Below, piece after piece: positions 16,183 to 25,134 of a stretch of 49,208 nucleotides of DNA. Numbering within the stretch: the stretch's first letter is position 1; the number at the start of each line of letters is the position of its first letter. The DNA comes from an uncultured Hungatella sp. GTDB taxonomy: Bacteria; Bacillota; Clostridia; Lachnospirales; Lachnospiraceae. The notes beneath the pieces were generated by a model. That model made no database searches, was not told where the DNA came from, and worked only from the letters and a program-made list of their open reading frames with translations. A program made the position numbers and the translations under genes. Where the stretch lies: positions 1-49,208 of the forward strand of contig CAMTAF010000014.1 in NCBI GenBank assembly GCA_947066955.1. The letters run 5' to 3'.

Positions 16183-19041
16183 TTACATTTTCCTCCGTTT
16201 TATCTCCAACGCCGAAATCTTCTGCTCCAACTCCCTGGCCATGGCAAGCTGCTCCCGGACGATCCGCTGGATTTGCGGGGAGCGAAGATAATTGTCAATA
16301 AAGACTGTATCCTCCAGGCCATTTCTGACATTGTTTACCCCTATAGCAATCTGGTCTGCCTTGTCGTCGTCAAACATATGCGCCCTTACTTCTTTTAAAA
16401 AGTCCGCCGTTTCGGCTTTCGGCGGGAAGGACGTATCCCCGATCCTTGTTCTCCTAATCTGATATCCTGACCATGTGTGGCAGCAGATGCCTTTTTCGCG
16501 GGCCTCGTTGAGCTCTTCCAACAATTTTTTGTTCCGCTCCTCGATGCGGGGAATGTGGTGGCCTTGTTGCTGAAAGCTGGCGGGGATTGGGGACGGGAGA
16601 ACTTCCCGCCAATCCATTTCGGCATTTTCATATAGATGAAGGCCCGGTTCCGGCGGGGTTTCTTCGTAAGCTTTCTCCAATTCCAGCAGCCCTTGATACG
16701 CGAAGAGAGGAATGCCCAGATAGACGCTGGTCGCGGTCACTTGATCGGAAAGACGGGAAAGCCTCACCTCATCTGCCAGACCTTGCCATTTGGCCTCCTC
16801 TGCCGCTTTTTGGAGTTCAGGACTGGTAAGGGGGACAAAAACTGTGTTCTTCCGTGGACAATTTCTTATATCAAAAAGGCCGTTTTTCCAGAACAAAGGC
16901 TCTCTATTATTGATAACGTGGTCTATTATTTCCGGCCCTGCTTTTGGCATTGGGAGAAAATTCATCATGTTTTTCTGCGTGACACAGGAAAATTTCTGAA
17001 GCACATAGTTTGCGGTCAGTTTGGCGATCTTATCTTCATCTTGCGTGATCCACTCCGGCCACTGCTGAAACATGACATCCACGAATTTTCTGTTTACCGC
17101 CTCTAAGTCCATGGCGTCTACAGTCTTGTCCAGATACCCTTTGATGTCCTCTAAGGTCAGAATCTGCCATGTGGTTGGTTCACTGGGCCGCCAGTATCCT
17201 TCCAATATCCGACGACCATTTCCCTGAAACGTATGGATCAATGTATCCATAACTATAGTCATTACATAGAAAAAATCATTATACAGCCTTACAACTTGAT
17301 CTCGCAGCTCGATCAGCAGGTTCTTCATGGAATTGTGTCTGTCAATAATCGCCAGATGAACATACCAGTGGTTTAAGGCCTCAAGATATCCTTTTATACG
17401 GTTCGCTTTATTAATGAAGCTGGCCTTTGCCAGATTCTGCTCCGCGGCGGTCAGATCCTGCTTGCGCAGAACTTCCTGGCGCTGTTCGGCGGACAGCCGC
17501 TCCTGGTTGTTCTGGATATAATCGTCAATGACGTGGAGAAGATTTTTATTATTCCACCCTCCCAGCAGCCTCATGGCAAAGAAAGGGCCAGTTTCTATGT
17601 CCATGGCATAATCCTGGTACAGATGATAAAAGATTTTGGAGATTATGGACGCGGGATTCTGGGGGATATCATAATTTTTCAGAGGTTCTGTCATGGATTC
17701 CTTGTTTTTTTCCAATTTCTCAAGGGCGTCGGAGTGCCAGGAATCAGCCTGGTCTATGATCTGTCTGTCTCCAGGGATAATGTCTGATCTCTTTACAAAC
17801 TCCGGCGGATAGGAAATTTTATAGGAGATCCCTTCCGTAAGCTGGCGCAGCAGATTTTCATATGTCAAACCATTGGCTGTTATAAAATTCATCAGTTCCT
17901 TCTCCGTAGGAGTCCGCCCTTCCAGATTGCTCATCTGTTGGAAGAGCCTGAATCCAAGATATCCGGTAATTTCAGAAAATGGGATCTCCCCCCGGCTGAC
18001 GCCGATGACGGAATATTTATAGCAAGCGCCATGGCATTTTTCAATGTTCATCGAGTGAGGGACAGGTCCTAACAGAGCTTCTAGCGCCTCTTCCTGTGAA
18101 GGCGGCGCAGCTGTGAGATGGGACATGATGTAATTCGCAGCAATGCTTAAACCGTATCTATAGCCATCTGGCATCGCTACGCCGCTTCTGTTGGTTGTTG
18201 AGATCAGATAACAAATGTCAACCGGCGGACGGCAGGTGTCCACCTGAAAGCTGCCGTAATTCTGTACAAATCGGTCATGGACCTCTTCCAGCCCCATGAG
18301 ATAGTCCAGCTCTTTCAGGGCAGCGTACCCTCTTCGTCTTACATGGTCTACTGTCTGCGGAACCGCTGAGATACAGGGGAGAGACAGATTCACATCTGGA
18401 AGGAAGAAATAGCCGCTTATCAGGGCGCTGTCCTTTCCCAGTGTCTCCAGTACATGCCGAACCATGTAGCACACGTCCAGAAAGATCCCCCCTCCGGTTC
18501 CGCCGGAAAGGCCGGAGAAGATACAAATATCAAGATTACCAGTCATACCTGTTATGGATTCCTTTATGAGGGAGGTAAGCCTGGCTTTCAGAAATTCCGC
18601 GTTGTCAATGAGAAGAAGCCGCCCTATCTGGCGGTTTCCCGTCAATGGCTGCTCTTCTGCGATTTTGTCAGCGATATGAGGATTTAACCAGGCAGACTGC
18701 CGGTCAAGGGCCTTTCGGATCGCATCCCGGTCTTTGGACTGAAGGGCCTTTCCTATGGGACCGTCCTGGAAACGCAGGGGGAAACCATCCTGGTCTTCCT
18801 CTGTGCCCTCCAAGCCCATGTCAACTGTGAGAAACTGGAAGTGTCTATAAGAAGGCGAGGGGGAATCCGGGTCATCCGGCTTTATGTGTCTGTAAATCTC
18901 CTTTTTTAATTTTCTCAGTCCATCCGTTCCGGTGCCGCCCAGGCCGATACATACAAAAGCCCCATCGGTCTGGTCCGCCATCCTGTTGACGTCCAGGATG
19001 CCTCCGCCTGCTGACAAAAATAATCGATCATAAACCGCCAT
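16183..19041 (-). CDS. Tubulin-like (FtsZ-like) protein, long form without tail, first gene of its operon
   Basis: The start MAVYDRLFLS at 19041 is preceded by AAGGAGAG and gives 952 residues; upstream in-frame codons run into the terminator region and are not used. It has GLGGTGTDGLRKLK (N-terminal Gly loop) and SGLSGGTGGGIFLDVCY, the closest of the five to the tubulin GGGTGSG signature. After about residue 340 a helical middle is followed by GIPLFAYQGLLELE / DWREVLPSPIPASF and a short basic end, KRRKM. The family resembles Pfam Tubulin_2 / FtsZ-like proteins known beside VWA proteins. I see no clear FtsZ-type T7 loop, so GTP hydrolysis is uncertain. Confidence 0.88.
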   Translation of the reverse strand: MAVYDRLFLSAGGGILDVNRMADQTDGAFVCIGLGGTGTDGLRKLKKEIYRHIKPDDPDSPSPSYRHFQFLTVDMGLEGTEEDQDGFPLRFQDGPIGKALQSKDRDAIRKALDRQSAWLNPHIADKIAEEQPLTGNRQIGRLLLIDNAEFLKARLTSLIKESITGMTGNLDICIFSGLSGGTGGGIFLDVCYMVRHVLETLGKDSALISGYFFLPDVNLSLPCISAVPQTVDHVRRRGYAALKELDYLMGLEEVHDRFVQNYGSFQVDTCRPPVDICYLISTTNRSGVAMPDGYRYGLSIAANYIMSHLTAAPPSQEEALEALLGPVPHSMNIEKCHGACYKYSVIGVSRGEIPFSEITGYLGFRLFQQMSNLEGRTPTEKELMNFITANGLTYENLLRQLTEGISYKISYPPEFVKRSDIIPGDRQIIDQADSWHSDALEKLEKNKESMTEPLKNYDIPQNPASIISKIFYHLYQDYAMDIETGPFFAMRLLGGWNNKNLLHVIDDYIQNNQERLSAEQRQEVLRKQDLTAAEQNLAKASFINKANRIKGYLEALNHWYVHLAIIDRHNSMKNLLIELRDQVVRLYNDFFYVMTIVMDTLIHTFQGNGRRILEGYWRPSEPTTWQILTLEDIKGYLDKTVDAMDLEAVNRKFVDVMFQQWPEWITQDEDKIAKLTANYVLQKFSCVTQKNMMNFLPMPKAGPEIIDHVINNREPLFWKNGLFDIRNCPRKNTVFVPLTSPELQKAAEEAKWQGLADEVRLSRLSDQVTATSVYLGIPLFAYQGLLELEKAYEETPPEPGLHLYENAEMDWREVLPSPIPASFQQQGHHIPRIEERNKKLLEELNEAREKGICCHTWSGYQIRRTRIGDTSFPPKAETADFLKEVRAHMFDDDKADQIAIGVNNVRNGLEDTVFIDNYLRSPQIQRIVREQLAMARELEQKISALEIKRRKM

Positions 19042-19063
19042 TTTTATCTCTCCTTTTTCGGAT

Positions 19064-19092
19064 ATTATAAAAATTCCCGCTCTATTGCTGAA
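19064..19092 (-). promoter_or_regulatory. Promoter of the tubulin/HipA operon
   Basis: On the minus strand TTCAGC (19087-19092) and TATAAT (19064-19069) are 17 bp apart, just after the terminator hairpins of the VWA operon and 22 bases before the tubulin-like start codon. The -10 is perfect and the -35 is weak (3 of 6), as expected for a regulated promoter. Confidence 0.6.
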
Positions 19093-19110
19093 CATGCGAA
19101 AAAAATGGAA

Positions 19111-19153
19111 AAGGCGGCCGGAAACAGGGGATAGACCCCTTTCTGGCCGCCTT
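19111..19153 (-). terminator. Strong hairpin terminator after the VWA operon
   Basis: AAGGCGGCC (19111-19119) pairs with GGCCGCCTT (19145-19153), with further pairing of GGGG and CCCC inside. On the minus strand the stem is followed by TTTTCCATTTTTTT, and on the plus strand by TTTTT, so it may work both ways. It separates the envelope operon from the tubulin/HipA operon. Confidence 0.8.
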
Positions 19154-19182
19154 TTTGTGCACACGGGGCGAAAAGGAAATGT

Positions 19183-19239
19183 GGCCGCTTATGCGGCCCC
19201 GCCCCGGAGCGGCGAGCAGGGGAAAGCCGCCCCTGCTCG
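19183..19239 (-). terminator. Two further hairpins just after the VWA stop codon
   Basis: CGAGCAGGGG (19213-19222) and CCCCTGCTCG (19230-19239) form a perfect 10-bp stem 9 bases after the VWA stop. GGCCGC (19183-19188) and GCGGCC (19193-19198) form a second stem with an ATAA-type loop. Neither is followed by a clean T run, so they more likely stabilise the mRNA end upstream of the terminator at 19111. Confidence 0.5.
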
Positions 19240-19247
19240 ATTAGCGA

Positions 19248-21341
19248 TTAGTACATACTATTGCTGTTGTCTGTGTAAGTGATCTGAAGGCCGCAGTCCA
19301 GATCCCGGTTCTTGCTGACCGTGACTTCCATGCCGTTGTACAGCCGGATCTTCTTCTCCTTCTTCTCCGGATTGTCGCTGGAGTAGAGGCCGTTGCTGGA
19401 CACCAGCCAGATGTACTCCGAGGACTTGTCAGCCATGAGATAAGTCTTGCTTAAGTCGATGCCGCCGCCTTCGGTGATATATCGGCTTAAGGATTCCTTG
19501 CCCCTTCCCGGCTGAATGGTGTTGGGCGCTTCCGCCAAGCCGGTGTTGATGTCAAAGGCGTTGACCATCACATCGCCCTGGAATACAGGTCCGGGCCCCA
19601 CAAGACCCGAGAGAACTTTTATCAGCACCGCCAACAGCACCAGGGCCAGAAGCCCTCCTACTGCCATGAGCACGATCATTAAGATATTGCCGGCCGGGGC
19701 CAGTTCCACATTTACCGCACAGGTCTCTCCCTGGGAATCCTGGGCTGTCAGGGTCAGGGTACCTTTTTTCAGTCCTTTTGTCTCCACCTTCAGCATGCCG
19801 TCTTCCATATAGACCTGGTCTGCCTGGTAATCTCCCAGATCGGAGATGGTGAAGGTAAGCTCAGAATCCTCCGCGTCTGTGGCAAAGCTCTGCAAGTCTC
19901 TGGAACCGTAGGATCTGCCGGAATCCGCTTTTACGGACCATTTTACCGGGTCGCCTTCCGGCTCAGGAGGGGTGTTCTGGGCTGGCGCTGGGGTCGGAGC
20001 CGGTTGTGTGGGGGCGGGAGCGGCGCTGCCTACGGTCATCAAAATCCGCTCGCTGGTCTTCTCAAGCCCCTCGAATTTGACCGTGACCGTGGCGTAGAAC
20101 TCTCCTGCCTCATTTAATGCGATATTGGACGTATATTCCAGCTGTCCCGCCTGCATCAGGGTGCTGGCCATCTCGGAATCGTCGGAGGTTCTGCGGATGG
20201 TCAGGGTAGCCGGGTAGACGGCATAGGAACCGCTGTCGTTCAGTTCCTGGTCATTGGAGAGGACTTTCGCCGTAAATGTCACATTGTCGCTGAGCCCGTA
20301 ATTCGGCCCCGCCGGGTCAACGGTGGCTTTCACGGAAAAGTTGGAGTTGTACACCATGTCGATCTTCACCGCATCCCCAGGGATTCCCCTGGCCTGGATC
20401 TTCCATGTGCCGCCTGCGGGATTGGGAACCTTGATCACGGAGAAGGTGTCCACTTTGATGGTCATAGACGCAAGCTCGTCGTTGGTGTAGGCCATGCCGG
20501 TGGGCTGGAACACGGAATACTGGGTGTTGGGGTTCAAGGTGCTGATAATGATATTCAGCTCTTCCACTCCAGCTGACGGCACGCTGAAAGGAATGTCCAG
20601 AATACCGCTGTCCGGGATCGGCTGGTCCGCGATGCTGATGGTCTCTGTGGAGTAGATGATGTTGTAAAAACGGGCAAAGACTTCTTTTAAGTCCTCGGCT
20701 TCGTTGACCTCCACAAACTGCCCTGCCGTGGAATTGGAGATATCCGCCAGCTCTTCTGTGTTGGCGGTGTGGTTGGCGTTGAGACAAACGGAGAAAATGG
20801 GATAGCCGTTCTGTCTGGCCCGGTTAATGGCATCCTGCTTGTTGGCGTTGGACTGCTGGAGCAATGCCCCTGTTGAGTCTGACGGAAAATCGGTGTTGCC
20901 GTCTGAGAGCAGGATGATAACAGAAGGAATATTGGGATTCCGGCTGCTGTCCAGCATGTCCACAGCGGTCTGGATCGCGCTTCCGATGTCCGTGTCTCCT
21001 GTGACAGCGGAATTTCTCAGCTGCTGGGAGAGGGCTGTCTTCATGTCTTTGCCGTTGATCTCCTGCAGATCCATCTGAGCGACAATGCCGTCGTTGAACA
21101 CCACGGCACCCATGTAGTTGCCGGTGTCGGTGGCAAGTCCCATGAACAGGTCGATGGCCTCATGGCGCCACTGGGAGCCGTCGGTGCTCTTCATGGAGCC
21201 GCTGGCGTCAATGACAAAGACCACATTGTAACGGTTGGCGGACGCAGCCTGAGCTGCGCCGCTGGAGATGGTTCCAACCAAAGACAGCAGCATGGCTGCC
21301 GCAAGGATCAAACCATAGAACTTTCTTGTTATACGCTTCAT
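19248..21341 (-). CDS. Secreted, membrane-anchored von Willebrand factor A protein
   Basis: This 697-residue protein has a signal peptide (residues 1-33, LILAAAMLLSLVGTISSGAAQA), then a VWA domain (about 38-230) with an intact MIDAS: DASGS at 45-49, T117 in TGDTDIG, and D147 in LLSDG. Beta-rich segments follow, a Pro/Ala/Thr linker (about 438-462), a further beta domain, one TM helix (about 552-578) and a ~115-residue C-terminal part placed inside the cell. The VWA domain therefore faces outward and should bind a metal-dependent partner. It is the last gene of the operon with the phosphatase-like and kinase-like proteins. VWA + PP2C + kinase sets are known from TerY-P-type triads, but TerY itself is cytoplasmic, so this is at most a relative in design. 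Confidence 0.88.
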   Translation of the reverse strand: MKRITRKFYGLILAAAMLLSLVGTISSGAAQAASANRYNVVFVIDASGSMKSTDGSQWRHEAIDLFMGLATDTGNYMGAVVFNDGIVAQMDLQEINGKDMKTALSQQLRNSAVTGDTDIGSAIQTAVDMLDSSRNPNIPSVIILLSDGNTDFPSDSTGALLQQSNANKQDAINRARQNGYPIFSVCLNANHTANTEELADISNSTAGQFVEVNEAEDLKEVFARFYNIIYSTETISIADQPIPDSGILDIPFSVPSAGVEELNIIISTLNPNTQYSVFQPTGMAYTNDELASMTIKVDTFSVIKVPNPAGGTWKIQARGIPGDAVKIDMVYNSNFSVKATVDPAGPNYGLSDNVTFTAKVLSNDQELNDSGSYAVYPATLTIRRTSDDSEMASTLMQAGQLEYTSNIALNEAGEFYATVTVKFEGLEKTSERILMTVGSAAPAPTQPAPTPAPAQNTPPEPEGDPVKWSVKADSGRSYGSRDLQSFATDAEDSELTFTISDLGDYQADQVYMEDGMLKVETKGLKKGTLTLTAQDSQGETCAVNVELAPAGNILMIVLMAVGGLLALVLLAVLIKVLSGLVGPGPVFQGDVMVNAFDINTGLAEAPNTIQPGRGKESLSRYITEGGGIDLSKTYLMADKSSEYIWLVSSNGLYSSDNPEKKEKKIRLYNGMEVTVSKNRDLDCGLQITYTDNSNSMY

Positions 21342-21385
21342 TTTGCTTCTCCTGAAAATGGTTATTTGGGGCGTTTCTTTTGGGA

Positions 21386-22072
21386 CTACTGGTTCGACGC
21401 GGGTGTGGAGGGCGGTTGTGTTGTCTCAGGCGGGGCCGTCGTTTGTGGCGGCGATGTCTGAGGCTGCGTCGATTCTGCCTGTGAGGGAGCCGCTGTAGTC
21501 TGCGGCGGAGCTGACGTCTGAGATGGAGCCGTCGTCCCCGGCGCTGACTGGGCTGGAGCCGTTGTCGCCGCAGACGCTGATTCGGCTGAATCAGCACCGG
21601 CGGGAGCTTTTTGTCCCTGAGAAGCAGGAGCCGATGTTCCCTGGTTTGATGGAGCCGGTGCATCCGGCGCGGTGGTCACCTGTGCCGGAGAAGGCTGCTT
21701 TTGGGGATCATTTGCCTGTGTGCCGCCTGTGGTTTGGCTGGACATCGCGGGTGAGGTCCCGGCCTCCGTGCTGGAGCCTGCCCCAGGATTGTTTCCCGCA
21801 TCCTGATTGTTCCCGCCATCGCCGGGGATGACGGTCTCACCCTCAGGGACGCTCTCCTGGAGCTGGGCCTGTGCTGCCTCCAGGGCTTTGCGGTTCTGCT
21901 GGCCTGCGTAGGCGTAAGTGCCTGCCCCAAACAACGCGATGACGATCACCGTGACGGCAATGTCAAAAGCCAGCGCCACACCGGGGGCTGCTGTCCGTCT
22001 GATTGGCAGCGACATGAGCATCCATACGACTGCCAGGACGATACAGCCGCCGAAAATAATGTAAACTCCCAT
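21386..22072 (-). CDS. Two-TM membrane protein with extracellular Pro/Thr/Ala-rich tail
   Basis: This 228-residue protein has two TM helices (about residues 4-22 and 33-55) joined by a short loop with IRR, which places both ends outside by the positive-inside rule. After a short helical stretch (RKALEAAQAQLQESV) the rest is low complexity, rich in Gly, Asn, Ala, Pro, Thr and Gln, ending with repeats such as SAPPQTTAAP and SPPQTTAPPETT. Nearly the same motif forms the tail of the phosphatase-like protein two genes upstream. No family is recognised. The tail may span or bind the cell wall. It sits between the cell-wall-repeat gene and the VWA gene, with gaps of 25 and 44 bases. Confidence 0.8.
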   Translation of the reverse strand: MGVYIIFGGCIVLAVVWMLMSLPIRRTAAPGVALAFDIAVTVIVIALFGAGTYAYAGQQNRKALEAAQAQLQESVPEGETVIPGDGGNNQDAGNNPGAGSSTEAGTSPAMSSQTTGGTQANDPQKQPSPAQVTTAPDAPAPSNQGTSAPASQGQKAPAGADSAESASAATTAPAQSAPGTTAPSQTSAPPQTTAAPSQAESTQPQTSPPQTTAPPETTQPPSTPASNQ

Positions 22073-22097
22073 TCCCTTTTTCTCCCTTCAGCAGATC

Positions 22098-22769
22098 CTA
22101 TTGATAATAGGAATTGTATTTGCAGTCGTAAAGATCATAAAACTCGTCTTCCAGGTCCTTGATAAAGAGATTGATCTCGTACTCAGACCAGATGCCGCCG
22201 AAGGTTTCCCTCACGATCGCTTCAAAAGCAGCCTGGTTTGCGTATTCATGCTCTAAGTAGCGCTCTTTCAGCTTTTTGGCAGACTCGTCGGCAAGAGCCT
22301 CGTTGGGCGGCAGATAAGTCCAGTTTTTGTTCTCATCCCTGTACATCATGCGACCTTGATCGTCGAACCGGAACCCATCCTGGGTTTTATTACGGATAAT
22401 AGCGCCGCTGCCATCGGTCTGATACCGGTAGTACTCCACCTGGATGGTTCCGGAAGCCATGGAGCCGTCGTCGTTGATGTAGTACAGGTTTTCACCTAAG
22501 GTCAGCCAACCGCCGGGGCACATGCTGCCATCGTCGTAGCAGTAATACCATTTCCCGCCGTCAGAAACCCATCCGGTTCTCATATAGCAGGTTGACCGGT
22601 CCAGGAAATACCATTTTCTTCCATCCTGAAGCCAGCCGGTGTAGGCGGATCCGTCGTCATTTTTGTACCAGTATGCCCCGTCTACATTGATCCATTCCGC
22701 CATGCTGGTCATCGTAGGGATTGTCATAAGAGATGCCAGGACTACACCAAATGCTAATTTCTTTTTCAT
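22098..22769 (-). CDS. Secreted protein with choline-binding-type cell-wall repeats
   Basis: This 223-residue protein starts with a signal peptide (MKKKLAFGVVLASLMTIPTM, cleavage likely after MAE or before it). It then has about four aromatic repeats of the cell-wall-binding type: WINVDGAYWYKNDDGSAYTG, WLQDGRKWYFLD, WVSDGGKWYYCYDDGSM and ENLYYINDDGSM (about residues 26-105). The C-terminal half is helical and acidic with no known domain. Such repeats bind choline or sugar parts of wall polymers. In this operon it may anchor the VWA and Pro/Thr-tail proteins to the wall. It starts 41 bases after the phosphatase-like gene. Confidence 0.85.
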   Translation of the reverse strand: MKKKLAFGVVLASLMTIPTMTSMAEWINVDGAYWYKNDDGSAYTGWLQDGRKWYFLDRSTCYMRTGWVSDGGKWYYCYDDGSMCPGGWLTLGENLYYINDDGSMASGTIQVEYYRYQTDGSGAIIRNKTQDGFRFDDQGRMMYRDENKNWTYLPPNEALADESAKKLKERYLEHEYANQAAFEAIVRETFGGIWSEYEINLFIKDLEDEFYDLYDCKYNSYYQ

Positions 22770-22810
22770 ATTCTTTATCTTCCTTTCTTTAATTTACGTT
22801 TTATCTATGA

Positions 22811-25120
22811 CTACTGCAGCGGTTTTAGCAGCTGGTTGGCAGCATCCAATTCCGACTGGCCGGAAGGCGCGCTGGTCTCCGGGGGAGCCGTCTGCGGCGG
22901 AGCCGGAGGCGTCTCGGGCTGCGGCGGATTGGTCTCTGGCGGAGCAGTTTCCGGGGGAGCGGTTTCCGGTGGGGCCGTCTGCGGAGCTGCCGTAGTCTGC
23001 GGAGGAGCCGCTGTGGTCTGACGGTGAGCTGCCGTAGTCTGGCGGGGGGCCGCTGTGGTCTGGGGCGGCTCGGTTTCCGTTTCTTCCGCTTCAAGAGATG
23101 CCTGTCTCGACTCCTCCGCAAGGGATTCCTGTCTTGACTCCTCCGCAAGGGACTCTTGTCTCGACTCTTCCTCAAGAGATTCCTTGATCGACGCCGCTAA
23201 GACGGATTCCTGGCGGAGGGACTCCCGGATGGATTCCTCCAACTCTTCCCTTTCCCTGGACTCTTTCTCCTCATCACGGGTCTCTGGCTGGTTCTCGGTC
23301 TCTACTTTGTCCTCAAGAGAGCTTTCCGCCTCAGTGGTGACCGCTGACAGGGTTTCTTTTTTATCAGAATCGCCTTTGCCTCCGAAAAGGAAGAATCCGA
23401 TGGCAACGGCAGCGGCGGCCAGGGCTGCTTTTTTGAACCTAGAAGCCTTTTTAATGCGGTTAACGATTGTTTCTACTTCTTGAGCCGCGTCCTGTGCTTC
23501 TTTTGCTGCGTTCTTTGCTTCTTGAGCCGCGTTCTCAGCCGTGGTACTTGAAGTTTTGATTATTTCGTAGTCAGCTGCTTCTTGAGCCGCGTTCTTTGCC
23601 CCGATTGCTTCCTGTGCCTTGTCAGATGCCTTTTGGGCTGAGTCCTGGGCCGTCTTAACCCTTCTTTGAACTGCCTTTATCTGTGCTCTTTCTTTGGTTA
23701 TTTTAGCGATTTCCTGGGGTTTTCCGGCCACCTTCTCAGCGGCATCCCTTGCATCCTCAGCCGCGATCCTCGCTTCTTCGGCTGCTTTTTGGGCAGTCTC
23801 CCGCATCATCTGGCATAACGGCTGTTTCTCAAGGAGGCCTTGGAGCTTTTGAACGGTGCCCCATGCCTCATCGGCTGCTTTTTGGGCTTCATTCCGCGCT
23901 TTAACAGCTGCCTCCCAGGCTGCTTTTATTGCTCCATAACCAGCCGCTTTTTGGGCTTTCTGTGATTCGCTGCCTGCTTCCTGGGCTTTGTCATCCGCTT
24001 TTCGGGCAGTGTTTCGTGCTTCTGTGACAGTTTGCTGAGCTTCTTTTATGACATTTTCGTCAAGGGCTGCCTGAGCTACTTCCTGCGCTTTGCCAGCGGC
24101 TTTTTCCGCTGCTTTCCATGCGCTTTTAGAGGCTTCCAAAGCTTCCTTGGCAGCTTTCCTGGCAGCCTCCCGCATTTCCCGGCATTTCTGCTCTTCATCT
24201 GTTTGGATCCTATGTCTTATTAATTCTTGTTTCCACTCTGCATCCCGTTCCCACTCAACCTCTGTGTTCCAGGGAAGAGCAGGTCCGTTCTCAAGCTTAT
24301 CTGAAGACCAGATGGCAGCCACGCACATATCGTCGTGGCTTCCTTTTCGGCTGAGAAGGGGAAGATCAACCTTCAGATACTCTTTGGCATCCCCTGGATT
24401 CTTAAGAAGCATCTGGGTCAGTTCCTGTATGTAAGCGTGATAATCCTCCTGCCTTGCAAAACAGCGGCGCACGCCTTCTGTTACGAGAAATATGGAAGCG
24501 GGAACCGTATCGGAACAGGTGTGGGAAAACTCCCTGGCAGCGTTGGGTCTGCACAGAGTATAAGAGTCTTCTCTGCGGGTGACAGGAAGGGGGTCCGCAG
24601 GTTTCCCGTCTTTCTCTACAAGCACACATTCTCCGTTGCCGTCACGGATCACCAGGCAGTAATCATCCGTAGCGATCACCGCTGTCACGTTGGCCCGGTA
24701 GGCTAATTCTAGTTGGATTCCTTTTTGATAGGCATCACGGTGCTTGTCGCTCTCTACAGAGTCTAACTCTTCTTTCTGAAAAGGGTAATTCTCCAGGTGG
24801 CGGTTTACCTTCTCGTTCCAATTTACGACAATACTCCCTTCAAGCTGGCGCAAAAGCCGTTCCTGAGTTCTCTTGTCAGCGAACAGCATCTCTTTTGATA
24901 CAGAGGAAGCGAAAGCTGTAAGAGAATCCAGAGCCGCCTCCACCGCGAAGCGGGCGCCCAGATAGCTGCGGAAATACTGGCTTTCGTTTCCGCCTGTAGA
25001 CACTGCTATGGCAGAAAAATGTTCGTCTTTCCGGAAGGCCGAATAGTCTTCACAGAGAGCCTGTTTATCCGCGTGATCAGAACCGCAGACAAATATAGAT
25101 AACTCCTGGTACTTATCCAT
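22811..25120 (-). CDS. PP2C-like phosphatase with Ala-rich stalk, TM helix and extracellular tail
   Basis: This 769-residue protein is strikingly modular. Residues 1-275 look like a PP2C phosphatase: CEDYSAF (D25) and SHDDMCVAAIW (D263, D264) are kept, but the usual DGxG is STGG at 41-44 and the SDGV motif is TEGV at 214-217, so two metal-binding Asp are changed and activity may be low or lost. Residues about 300-560 are an Ala/Lys/Glu-rich helix with many AAxEA-type repeats. A TM helix spans about 564-581. Outside lie Glu/Ser repeats (ESRQESLAE copies near 652-676) and PQTTAAP / APPET repeats to the end. It is the second gene of the envelope operon, 14 bases after the kinase-like gene. Confidence 0.85.
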   Translation of the reverse strand: MDKYQELSIFVCGSDHADKQALCEDYSAFRKDEHFSAIAVSTGGNESQYFRSYLGARFAVEAALDSLTAFASSVSKEMLFADKRTQERLLRQLEGSIVVNWNEKVNRHLENYPFQKEELDSVESDKHRDAYQKGIQLELAYRANVTAVIATDDYCLVIRDGNGECVLVEKDGKPADPLPVTRREDSYTLCRPNAAREFSHTCSDTVPASIFLVTEGVRRCFARQEDYHAYIQELTQMLLKNPGDAKEYLKVDLPLLSRKGSHDDMCVAAIWSSDKLENGPALPWNTEVEWERDAEWKQELIRHRIQTDEEQKCREMREAARKAAKEALEASKSAWKAAEKAAGKAQEVAQAALDENVIKEAQQTVTEARNTARKADDKAQEAGSESQKAQKAAGYGAIKAAWEAAVKARNEAQKAADEAWGTVQKLQGLLEKQPLCQMMRETAQKAAEEARIAAEDARDAAEKVAGKPQEIAKITKERAQIKAVQRRVKTAQDSAQKASDKAQEAIGAKNAAQEAADYEIIKTSSTTAENAAQEAKNAAKEAQDAAQEVETIVNRIKKASRFKKAALAAAAVAIGFFLFGGKGDSDKKETLSAVTTEAESSLEDKVETENQPETRDEEKESREREELEESIRESLRQESVLAASIKESLEEESRQESLAEESRQESLAEESRQASLEAEETETEPPQTTAAPRQTTAAHRQTTAAPPQTTAAPQTAPPETAPPETAPPETNPPQPETPPAPPQTAPPETSAPSGQSELDAANQLLKPLQ

Positions 25121-25134
25121 TGACTCACCTCAAA

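Noticed and set aside
1482..19041. Considered plasmid-partition TubZ or cell-division FtsZ for the tubulin-like proteins
   Set aside because: They are two to three times longer than FtsZ or TubZ, occur in five copies, lack an FtsZ-type C-terminal peptide, and there is no TubR-like or centromere-like iteron set next to them.
19042..19164. N-terminal extension of the first tubulin-like protein of the operon
   Set aside because: The added 41 codons would read through the terminator stem and promoter. The MAVYD start has a good ribosome site and aligns with the other four paralogues.
22825..23175. Repetitive Arg/Pro-rich frame and short tandem repeats resembling a CRISPR or repeat array
   Set aside because: The repeats are codon-level repeats of the PP2C-like protein tail (QTTAAP, APPET, ESRQESLAE). 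There are no spacers and no cas genes.
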